The notes under the pieces: model-generated | Databases searched by the model: none | The model's input: only the letters and a program-made list of their open reading frames with translations | What the model was told of the DNA's origin: nothing | Translations under genes and position numbers: made by a program | Shown here: positions 1-5,363 of the stretch, piece by piece | How positions within the stretch are numbered: the stretch's first letter is position 1 | Layout: the number at the start of each line of letters is the position of its first letter | Source of the DNA: Elusimicrobia bacterium RIFCSPHIGHO2_02_FULL_57_9 | GTDB lineage: Bacteria; Elusimicrobiota; Elusimicrobia; UBA1565; UBA9628 | Direction of reading: 5' to 3' | Assembly (NCBI GenBank): GCA_001800015.1 | Contig: MGUO01000194.1 | Location: 1 to 5,521 of the forward strand | Length of the DNA: 5,521 bases

Positions 1-425
1 GCGGGGCCCACGCCTTCTACGGCGGCTTGCGGGTCAGCTTCCACCGGGAGCTCCTTGGTTTCAGTCAAGAAAAAGCTTTGCTCCGAAGCGAACGCGGGCG
101 TATGGGAAATGCCCATGTAAATTTTTCCATTGAGTAACTCCCGTATCCAGGGCTTATTCACATTCGGGCGTGTCTTGGCCCGACCGATGCGCGCGCCGAT
201 AAAGGCGCGGGCAAATTTCCCCAAAGGCGCCGGCGGCAGCTTCACGATCCAGGCATTGTTAAACCCGATATACCAGTTCGAATCAGGCCCGCCATCTGCG
301 AATCGATTAAAGCCGTTTATGTTGGGAGACAGCGATAAATAGGTGGGAAGCGTCTGACCGGCGAAGGCTGGAGCGTCGCCGCGTCCAGCCAGAAAAAAGC
401 ACAGCAATAGATTATAAAAAATCAT
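1..425 (-). CDS. Secreted protein of unknown function, 3' part missing (left edge)
   Basis: The reading frame is open from an ATG at 425 to the window edge, giving 141 codons with no stop, so the C-terminus is missing. The N-terminus (MIFYNLLLCFFLAG) is hydrophobic, followed by a likely signal peptidase I site after APAFA at about residue 22. No positive charge precedes the hydrophobic core, which is a little atypical, and there is no lipobox at the cysteine. The mature part is rich in aromatic and glycine residues (NWYIGFNNAW, IYMGIS) with alternating patterns that could be beta strands. The start overlaps the parB stop codon as TAATG and no Shine-Dalgarno is visible, so translation is probably coupled to parB. 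An in-frame stop lies shortly upstream, so the ATG is the only ordinary start codon available. I do not recognise the family. Export to the periplasm or cell surface is inferred from the signal peptide only. That this is a real gene is supported by the operon overlap and the signal peptide. Confidence 0.75.
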   Translation of the reverse strand, partial: MIFYNLLLCFFLAGRGDAPAFAGQTLPTYLSLSPNINGFNRFADGGPDSNWYIGFNNAWIVKLPPAPLGKFARAFIGARIGRAKTRPNVNKPWIRELLNGKIYMGISHTPAFASEQSFFLTETKELPVEADPQAAVEGVGP

Positions 426-1309
426 TATTTTTTCAGCATTTTTATGATTTTATCGAAGTCGGTTAACGAGTAATAATGCAGAACAATATAGCCGCGCGAA
501 GGATCTTTTTTGGTTTTTATTTCAACTTTTGTGCCCAAAAATTGTTGCAGCGAATTTTCCAAGGAAATGATATCCGCGGGTTTTTCTTGAGCGGGCGGAG
601 CCAATTTTTTCGCCTCGACTTCAAGATTCGCGCCTTCTGCGGTTTTGCGCGCGTAATCTTCCGCCTCCCGCACGGAAAGCCTATGCTCCACGATCATGCG
701 GAAAAGCCGGTGTTTTTCCGTTGGGTCGTCCACCATCAAGATGGCGCGCGCATGTCCTTCGGTCAACCGGCCATTCTGCAAAGACTTTTGAATCTCATCA
801 GGCAAATCCAAGAGCCGCAGGGTGTTGGACACGGCGGATTTGGATTTGCCCAACACATGGCCCAACTGCGTTTGCGTGATTTGGAACTCTTTCATCAATC
901 GCAAATAACCCAAAGCTTCCTCGATCGGATTTAAGTCCTCGCGCTGAAGATTTTCGATCATGGCAAGAATCAGACGCTGTTTGTCCGATCCCGGGGCGCG
1001 GACCACCACTTCGATTTCTTTGAGCCCAGCCAGCTCCGCGGCGCGTAAGCGCCGTTCGCCCGCGATAAGTTCATAGCTCTTGCTGACATTGTCGTAAGAG
1101 ACAACCAGCGGTTGCGCCATGCCGTGTTGTTTGATGGATGAGGCGAGTTCGCTTAGCTTGATAGGATCAAAGCTGCGCCGCGGCTGTAGATGATTGGGGC
1201 GGATTTTTTCAATAGATACGCGAAGCGCTTCCCCGCTGTGTGATTCCCCCCCTTTTTCCAGTCCTTTTGGAATTAATGCGTCGAGACCACGGCCTAGGGC
1301 TTGTCTCAT
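425..1309 (-). CDS. parB: ParB chromosome-partitioning protein (CTP-dependent parS-binding clamp)
   Basis: ParB binds parS sites, uses CTP to close into a sliding clamp, spreads along DNA and stimulates ParA to segregate the origin region. The 294-residue length is normal for a chromosomal ParB. It has the N-terminal ParA-contact peptide LGRGLDALI (residues 5-13). It also has the motifs of the CTP-binding ParB/Srx fold: IRPNHLQPRRSFD (36-48), GERRLRAAELAGL (84-96) and ENLQREDLNPIEEA (119-132). A helix-turn-helix follows around TQTQLGHVLGKSKSAVSNTL (145-164). After a charged, proline-containing linker (about 222-246) comes the C-terminal dimerisation domain (about 248-294). The start overlaps the parA stop as ATGA. 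An AGGAG sequence at 1322-1318, 8 bases upstream of the ATG, supports this start. All key residues appear intact. This could be a plasmid or chromid copy, but the protein resembles the chromosomal type. Confidence 0.97.
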   Translation of the reverse strand: MRQALGRGLDALIPKGLEKGGESHSGEALRVSIEKIRPNHLQPRRSFDPIKLSELASSIKQHGMAQPLVVSYDNVSKSYELIAGERRLRAAELAGLKEIEVVVRAPGSDKQRLILAMIENLQREDLNPIEEALGYLRLMKEFQITQTQLGHVLGKSKSAVSNTLRLLDLPDEIQKSLQNGRLTEGHARAILMVDDPTEKHRLFRMIVEHRLSVREAEDYARKTAEGANLEVEAKKLAPPAQEKPADIISLENSLQQFLGTKVEIKTKKDPSRGYIVLHYYSLTDFDKIIKMLKK

Positions 1310-2154
1310 GTCAAACTCTCCTCTATCGTTTTGATTTCTTCCTTGATTTGCTCACGGCAAGCCCCTGATGGTGTTTTTTTGGCTGCGAGCAGCCCGCGTC
1401 GCGATAAAAATTCCTCCGCCAGAGTTAGATAGGCTTCTGCTCCGCGGGATCTGGAGTCATATTGTAAAATATTCTGACCAAAGCCCGGAGCCTCGGCCAG
1501 GCGTATGTTTCTGGGTATAATGGTCTTAAAAAGAGAGGATGAAAAAAACCTAGTAACCTCATCTTTTACCTGGACAGAAAGACTCATGCGAGAGTCGAAC
1601 ATGGTCAGAACCGCGCCCTCAAGCTCGAGTTTTGGGTTTAGCGCCGCATGGATTTTCTGTACTGCCTCCATGAATTGAGCGACCCCCTCCATGGCATAAT
1701 ACTCCCCTTGAATTGGGACTATAATTTTATCCGCGGCATTTAATGCGTTAATAGTGAGAAGCCCCAGAGAGGGCGGGCAGTCAAGGATAATAAAAGTGTA
1801 ATTATTTTTTATGCTCGAAAGTGCTCCCTTGAGGCGGCTTTCGCGCGCCAAAGCTGAAACAAGTTCGACCTCTGCCCCGGCCAAGTTAGAATTGGAGCCG
1901 GCAATGGATAGGTTTTTAACCGAAGTTTCCTTTATTATCTGATCCATTGGCAGCAATTCAATGATAACATTGTATATATTTGGGGCAAACTGCTTTTTGT
2001 CAAACCCGAGGCCTGAGGTGGCGTTGCCTTGGGGGTCCATATCGATTAATAAGATTTTGTGCCCAAAATGCGCCAAGGCCGAGGCCAGATTCACGGCGGA
2101 AGTGGTTTTTCCCACCCCCCCTTTTTGATTCGCGATCGCTATTATCTCGGCCAT
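1306..2154 (-). CDS. parA: ParA/Soj chromosome-partitioning ATPase
   Basis: ParA is a deviant Walker-A ATPase that binds the nucleoid non-specifically as an ATP dimer and is released by ParB, which moves parS-ParB complexes. The 282-residue protein has the deviant Walker A KGGVGKTT at residues 11-18 with its signature lysine, IDMDPQGNAT at 37-46, the Walker A' (switch II) segment ILDCPPSLG at 123-131, VPIQGEYYAMEG at 146-157, and the C-terminal RLAEAPGFGQNI motif at 218-229. It begins directly with MAEIIAIANQKGG and lacks an N-terminal HTH, so it is of the short Soj type, not the P1 ParA type that represses its own promoter. After the core (about residue 255) there is a basic, then acidic tail of some 27 residues. 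The stop overlaps the parB start by 4 bases. A strong promoter lies immediately upstream and leaves almost no leader. No close Shine-Dalgarno is visible. Confidence 0.97.
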   Translation of the reverse strand: MAEIIAIANQKGGVGKTTSAVNLASALAHFGHKILLIDMDPQGNATSGLGFDKKQFAPNIYNVIIELLPMDQIIKETSVKNLSIAGSNSNLAGAEVELVSALARESRLKGALSSIKNNYTFIILDCPPSLGLLTINALNAADKIIVPIQGEYYAMEGVAQFMEAVQKIHAALNPKLELEGAVLTMFDSRMSLSVQVKDEVTRFFSSSLFKTIIPRNIRLAEAPGFGQNILQYDSRSRGAEAYLTLAEEFLSRRGLLAAKKTPSGACREQIKEEIKTIEESLT

Positions 2155-2157
2155 GGA

Positions 2158-2173
2158 GTTTTCACGTCCATAC
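2158..2173. promoter_or_regulatory. Degenerate half parS-like site at the parA start
   Basis: The known parS consensus is TGTTTCACGTGAAACA. Here the central eight bases TTTCACGT (2160-2167) match exactly, but the right arm is poorly kept, giving about 9 of 16 matches in all. The site overlaps the predicted parA transcription start. It could be a weak ParB contact for autoregulation, or a chance match. No full parS was found elsewhere in the window. Confidence 0.25.
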
Positions 2174-2198
2174 TAGCAGATGTCGGAAATGTTGTCAA
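2170..2198 (-). promoter_or_regulatory. Predicted sigma70-type promoter of the parAB operon
   Basis: On the minus strand, TTGACA (2198-2193, a perfect -35 match) is followed after exactly 17 bases by TAGTAT (2175-2170, 4 of 6 match to the -10 box, including the key TA...T positions). The start point would fall near 2163, only about 9 bases before the parA ATG at 2154. This predicts a nearly leaderless mRNA, which agrees with the lack of a Shine-Dalgarno at parA. The promoter is read from sequence only, and an upstream start in the AT-rich stretch cannot be excluded. Confidence 0.65.
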
Positions 2199-2224
2199 TA
2201 TGTATTATTGGTGTTAAATATTGT

Positions 2225-2240
2225 TATATAATATTATATA
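2225..2240. repeat. Perfect 16-bp AT-only palindrome
   Basis: TATATAATATTATATA is its own reverse complement, centred between 2232 and 2233. It lies about 27 bp upstream of the parAB -35 box and also contains the TATAAT that could serve the opposite strand. It may be an operator, a site of easy melting, or low-complexity chance in an AT-rich stretch. Confidence 0.5.
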
Positions 2241-2312
2241 TAGTCATATAAGTACAGTATTTACCATTAAGCGCCGTATTTTTGCAAAAAAAGCGCGGCC
2301 ACTCCTTCGCGT

Positions 2313-2348
2313 CGCCTGCGGCGGGCGATTTTCGCCGAAGGCGAAAAT
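2313..2348. repeat. Two adjacent GC-rich hairpins in the ligase-gene leader
   Basis: CGCC-TGC-GGCG (2313-2323) is followed at once by a strong hairpin with a perfect 9-bp stem, ATTTTCGCC (2328-2336) and GGCGAAAAT (2340-2348), around a GAA loop. A third weaker stem, ATTGCA (2351-2356) with TGCAAT (2364-2369), encloses AAGAGGC. No T-tract typical of a terminator follows on either strand. The position between divergent promoters also argues against a terminator role. A dispersed palindromic repeat or a leader RNA structure is more likely. Confidence 0.55.
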
Positions 2349-2378
2349 TTATTGCAAAGAGGCTGCAATTGGAATAAA

Positions 2379-3755
2379 ATGAGACCGCAATATATGGCAA
2401 GAGACCGGACGGCCTTGAACTCGCTGCTTCGCGACATTCGTGCGGGTCGTACGCATACCGTCATGCTCGTGTTCCCTGACATGCAAGGCCGCTGGATGGG
2501 CAAGCGCGTCACCGGCCGGTATTTTGCCGAGACCGTGGCTGGGCAGGGCGCGCATGCCTGCGCCTATTTGCTGACCGTGGACATGGAAATGGATCCGGCG
2601 CCCGGCTATGAGCTGACAAGCTGGGATAAGGGGTATCAGGATTTCCTGATGAGCCCGGATGTTTCGACGGCGCGCCAGCTTTCGTGGAGTCCCGGCACGG
2701 CGCTTGTCGTCTGCGACCTGACGGATGATGCAGGCAGGCCCATCGAGGTTTCTCCCCGTTACATTCTCAAAAAACAACTCGACGGCGCGGCGGTTAAAGG
2801 CTATTGCGTAAAAATGGCCTCGGAGCTGGAGTTTTATTTATTTCGTGAGACGTATGAATCCGCCCAGAAAAAAGCTTATCATGGTCTCGAACATTTCGGA
2901 AGTTATATAGAGGATTATCACATTCTGCAGGGCGCCAAGGCGGAATTCATCATCGGGGACATCCGCAATCACATGGAACGCTCCGGTATTGCCGTGGAAA
3001 CTTCCAAGGGGGAATGGGGCCCTGGCCAGCATGAAATCAATCTGGGTTATGCCGGAGCCTTGGAAATGGCCGATCGCCATACCGTCTACAAACACGGCGC
3101 CAAGGAAATTGCTATCAGCAAGGGCGTCAGCCTGACCTTTATGGCCAAATACGATTCCAAGCTGGCGGGTTCGAGCTGCCATATCCATGCCAGCCTTTGG
3201 GATAAGGCGGGCCGCAAGGCCTTATTCGCGCAAGGGGGGAAACCTGGAAAAAATTTCCGCTATTTCTTGGGCGGCCTTATGTCCCTGGCCCGGGAGTTTT
3301 CTTTTTTCTTCGCCCCCACCGTTAATTCCTACAAGCGTTACCAGGCTTCCACCTTTGCCCCTACGCGCATCGCTTGGGCCGGCGACAATAGAACCTGCGG
3401 TTTTAGAATAGTCGGGGAGGGGGAATCTTTGCGGATTGAAAACCGCATTCCCGGCGCGGACGCCAATCCCTATCTGGCTTTTGCGGCGACCATCGGAGCC
3501 GGCCTATACGGCATCGCCAATAGCATAGAGCCCCCGCCCGAGCTTAAAGGCAACGCTTATGCAGCCGCGCGCGTGCAGCCTGTCCCGCACACCCTTCATG
3601 AGGCCATCGCCCTGCTTGAGAAATCCAAACCAGCCCTGGAGATCTTCGGTGAAAAAGTTCTGAGGCACTACGTCCACGCCGCCCGCGCCGAGCAGGCGGC
3701 CTTTGACAAGGCCGTCACCTGTTGGGAGCGCGAGCGTAATTTTGAGCGGATATAG
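2379..3755 (+). CDS. Glutamine-synthetase-family amine ligase, probably gamma-glutamyl-putrescine/polyamine synthetase-like
   Basis: The family joins the gamma-carboxyl of glutamate to ammonia or an amine using ATP. The protein is 458 residues from this ATG. It has FPDMQGRWMGKRV at 32-44, as in PuuA/GlnA3-type enzymes; ASELEFYLF at 147-155 (metal-binding ExE); GEWGPGQHEINL at 211-222; GSSCHIHASLW at 264-274; NSYKRYQ at 316-322; and RIENRIPGADANPYL at 352-366 with the glutamate-site arginines. The loop that in true glutamine synthetase carries the Asp and Ser for ammonium reads ELTSWDKGYQDFL. The segment with the adenylylated tyrosine is not recognisable. The C-terminus ends WERERNFERI, a PuuA-like ending. 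These points favour an amine substrate over ammonium, but the exact amine is unknown. ATG 2379 has GGA at 2371 with 5 bases between. ATG 2394 is an alternative, and TTG 2352 is possible but lies inside a hairpin. It overlaps the next gene and faces a DHS-family gene. Confidence 0.88.
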   Translation: MRPQYMARDRTALNSLLRDIRAGRTHTVMLVFPDMQGRWMGKRVTGRYFAETVAGQGAHACAYLLTVDMEMDPAPGYELTSWDKGYQDFLMSPDVSTARQLSWSPGTALVVCDLTDDAGRPIEVSPRYILKKQLDGAAVKGYCVKMASELEFYLFRETYESAQKKAYHGLEHFGSYIEDYHILQGAKAEFIIGDIRNHMERSGIAVETSKGEWGPGQHEINLGYAGALEMADRHTVYKHGAKEIAISKGVSLTFMAKYDSKLAGSSCHIHASLWDKAGRKALFAQGGKPGKNFRYFLGGLMSLAREFSFFFAPTVNSYKRYQASTFAPTRIAWAGDNRTCGFRIVGEGESLRIENRIPGADANPYLAFAATIGAGLYGIANSIEPPPELKGNAYAAARVQPVPHTLHEAIALLEKSKPALEIFGEKVLRHYVHAARAEQAAFDKAVTCWERERNFERI

Positions 3756-4281
3756 CGGCCTGCCCGCCATCGGTCCGCAAGAATTGAAAGAGGCGTTTAA
3801 CAGGGCCCGATCATTCATACGCATGCTCGCCGTTATTTCTCCTACCTGCCCGGAATGCCGAGCTGGAGACAGGGCCGTGCGGAATGTTTTTAAGACGAAA
3901 AAATCAGAGAAACTGCGCGGATTTATAGTATGGATTCCGATGCTACCGGCCGATACCGCCGCCGTGGCCTGCGCTCAGGCGGGATCCTGGAATGATAAGC
4001 GGCTTTTATTGCAAGGCTGGGATGCTGGGTGTGCAATAGGGGGGATGTTCTCTAAAACCCTCAAACTGACGCGGACAGCCTGGGATATATATCTTATTTA
4101 TGCCCCAGGACTAATCTGGGAGGGGGAACTCCCGCCGGCGCCTTCTTTTTGGATGCATCAACTGCGCCCCGATTCGGGGGCAGACCAGAATCGCCGCTTA
4201 AGCCTGCCGCGCCTTCAGCAGGAAGTTAATATTTATCTGACTAACGCAAAGCGGCCGGAACAGCGGACTTTTCGTCGTTAA
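3742..4281 (+). CDS. Thioredoxin-fold family protein with CPEC motif, function unknown
   Basis: About 179 residues from a TTG at 3742; the start is uncertain. In this numbering, a short helix-like stretch (PQELKEAFNRA, about 12-22) precedes a beta strand and the redox-type motif SPTCPECRAG (about 33-42) with cysteines at 36 and 39. Then come FIVWIPMLP (about 61-69), a WDAGCAIGGMF segment (about 93-103), AWDIYLIY (about 113-120) and FWMHQL (about 136-141). This order of CxxC, VW.PML, AWDxYLxY and FWMHQL matches, from memory, an uncharacterised family annotated as thioredoxin-like in several phyla. A thiol-disulphide role is inferred only. No signal peptide or membrane segment is seen, so it is likely cytoplasmic. 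It overlaps the ligase by 14 bases in another frame (53 if it starts at TTG 3703); ATG 3823 would remove the first strand-helix part. Its last 41 bases overlap the convergent DHS-like gene. Confidence 0.72.
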   Translation: MSGYSGLPAIGPQELKEAFNRARSFIRMLAVISPTCPECRAGDRAVRNVFKTKKSEKLRGFIVWIPMLPADTAAVACAQAGSWNDKRLLLQGWDAGCAIGGMFSKTLKLTRTAWDIYLIYAPGLIWEGELPPAPSFWMHQLRPDSGADQNRRLSLPRLQQEVNIYLTNAKRPEQRTFRR

Positions 4282-5293
4282 GCAGGGCGTTAAACTTCCG
4301 CGGCTTTCGGCCGTGCCAACTGCCCTTGTGATAAGCGTAGGCGGCTAAAATAGGGAATGACAGCGTCGCCTCGGAATAAACCATCTGTTCGTGCACCGTA
4401 TCCACTTTTCCCCAGGAGCAGGCCTCGCGCAGCGTGGAGCCGGAAAGCGCCCCGTCGCGCTCATCGGCCACGGTCAGTTGGACGGCGTATTTGTGCATGG
4501 TGGTTTCAAGACCGATCATTTCGGGACCGACGGTAATGTCCTGGGCGAAATTCTTGGGCACGCCGCCGCCGATCATGACCAGGCCGGTTTCCTTGGAGGC
4601 CAGCTTGCAGCGCACCAGCTCAACGAAGTCCTTGGCGGAATCTATGGAGACATGCTCTTCCGGATTATGCCATTGATGATGCAGCAGGCCGAAGCCTGCC
4701 GAGCAATCCGAGAACGCCGGCACGAAAACAGGGACGCTTTTCTTGAAGGCGGTTAACACCACGCAGTCCTTGACCTTGCAGTGCTTGACCAGGTATTTCC
4801 CCATTTCCTCGATAAATTCGCGCGAGGAATAGGGGCGGGGCTTAAGCGTGCTCGCAATTTCGGAGGAGACGGCGTCGGTGCCGCCCAACTGGTCCTCATC
4901 GATAAAAGTGTCGTAAATGCGGTCTACGCGGGCAGAGCGCAAGGCATGGTCGTCAACCCACTTAGTCCCTTTATAATGCTTGTTGCCCAGAGCCTCAAAG
5001 AAATCCTGGTCTACAATGTTGGCGCCGGTTGAGACGATGGCATCCACCATGTTGTTGTTGACGAGATCAAAAACCACTTTTTTAAGCCCGGCGGAAAGCA
5101 GCGAGCCGGCCAGGCAAAGTATAATACTGCAGTCCTTGTCGCCCAGCATTTTGTCGTAAATGTCGCAGGCGCGGGCCAGGTCGCGGGCCGAGAAAGACAT
5201 TTTAGACATGGCTTCAACCATGGCCACGGTGTTATGTTTGGTGATGTCGAAATGTTCTATCGGCTCTTTTAAGAAATCGCTTTTCTTGGCCAT
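4241..5293 (-). CDS. Deoxyhypusine-synthase-family protein, probable polyamine (aminobutyl-transfer) synthase
   Basis: Family members oxidise spermidine with NAD, hold a butylimine on a lysine and pass it to an acceptor amine. The 350-residue protein spans the whole fold. NNNMVDAIVSTGANIV (79-94) is the family's NMVD..V.T.G segment, VPVFVPAFSDCSAG (187-200) and IGGGVPKNF (241-249) belong to the cofactor and substrate region, and ACSWGKV (291-297) holds the catalytic lysine K296, matching human K329, with E290 and W294 also kept. By my hand alignment, human D243, H288 and D316 are replaced by F201, N248 and L283. Bacteria have no eIF5A, so a free polyamine product such as homospermidine, or a guanidino analogue made from agmatine, is more likely than deoxyhypusine. 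The ATG at 5293 has GAGAGG (5304-5299) 5 bases upstream and a promoter further up. The gene is convergent with the thioredoxin-like gene and near the amine ligase, which fits polyamine metabolism. Confidence 0.9.
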   Translation of the reverse strand: MAKKSDFLKEPIEHFDITKHNTVAMVEAMSKMSFSARDLARACDIYDKMLGDKDCSIILCLAGSLLSAGLKKVVFDLVNNNMVDAIVSTGANIVDQDFFEALGNKHYKGTKWVDDHALRSARVDRIYDTFIDEDQLGGTDAVSSEIASTLKPRPYSSREFIEEMGKYLVKHCKVKDCVVLTAFKKSVPVFVPAFSDCSAGFGLLHHQWHNPEEHVSIDSAKDFVELVRCKLASKETGLVMIGGGVPKNFAQDITVGPEMIGLETTMHKYAVQLTVADERDGALSGSTLREACSWGKVDTVHEQMVYSEATLSFPILAAYAYHKGSWHGRKPRKFNALLNDEKSAVPAALR

Positions 5294-5330
5294 TAATACC
5301 TCTCGTCCTGGTTTTTATGTAACATCGTAT

Positions 5331-5359
5331 ATTAAACAACATTTTAATATTTTTGGCAA
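5331..5359 (-). promoter_or_regulatory. Predicted sigma70-type promoter of the DHS-like gene
   Basis: On the minus strand, TTGCCA (5359-5354, 5 of 6 match) and TTTAAT (5336-5331, 5 of 6 match) are separated by exactly 17 bases. The start point would be near 5324, leaving a leader of about 30 bases that contains the GAGAGG ribosome binding site at 5304-5299. The -35 box ends only a few bases before the divergent GTG at 5364, so the two genes share a very compact 70-bp control region. Confidence 0.6.
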
Positions 5360-5363
5360 AATC

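Larger units (their letters stand above)
2155..2378. other. Divergent intergenic region between parA and the ligase gene
   Basis: About 224 bases without a gene. The parA-proximal half (2190-2270) is very AT-rich and holds the parAB promoter, a TATAAT at 2227-2232 on the plus strand that lacks a good -35 box, and a perfect 16-bp AT palindrome. The ligase-proximal half (2271-2370) turns GC-rich and contains the 12-bp palindrome TTTTTGCAAAAA (2279-2290) and several hairpins. The sharp change in base composition near 2270 suggests two different origins or functions. Both divergent promoters must lie here. Confidence 0.6.

Noticed and set aside
130..342. Plus-strand open frame of 70 codons opposite the left-edge gene
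   Set aside because: It lies antisense to the secreted protein frame, which has a signal peptide and operon overlap. The plus-strand peptide shows no recognisable motif.
476..934. Plus-strand open frame of 152 codons inside parB
   Set aside because: It is antisense to a fully intact ParB with all motifs. Its length comes from the GC-rich codon pattern of the opposite strand.
2328..2348. Rho-independent terminator
   Set aside because: The stem is good but no T-tract follows on either strand, and it lies between divergent gene starts where no transcript needs to end.
2349..2777. Minus-strand open frame of 142 codons opposite the ligase gene
   Set aside because: It is antisense to well-conserved glutamine-synthetase-family sequence and has no family motif or ribosome binding site.
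3703..3755. Frameshift fusion of the ligase with the thioredoxin-like protein
   Set aside because: The ligase already ends with a family-typical C-terminus (WERERNFERI), so the stop is natural and the next gene is simply overlapping.
4162..4185. Hairpin GCCCC/GGGGC as terminator for the DHS-like or thioredoxin-like gene
   Set aside because: It is only about 5 bp, lies inside coding sequence and has no T-tract in either direction.
4395..4412. DnaA-box-like GTATCCACT
   Set aside because: It is a single imperfect match inside the DHS-like coding region with no cluster of boxes, so an origin is not supported despite nearby parAB.
4391..4756. Plus-strand open frame of 121 codons inside the DHS-like gene
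   Set aside because: It is a shadow of a conserved enzyme. The peptide is rich in His/Gly/Ala, as expected from antisense reading.
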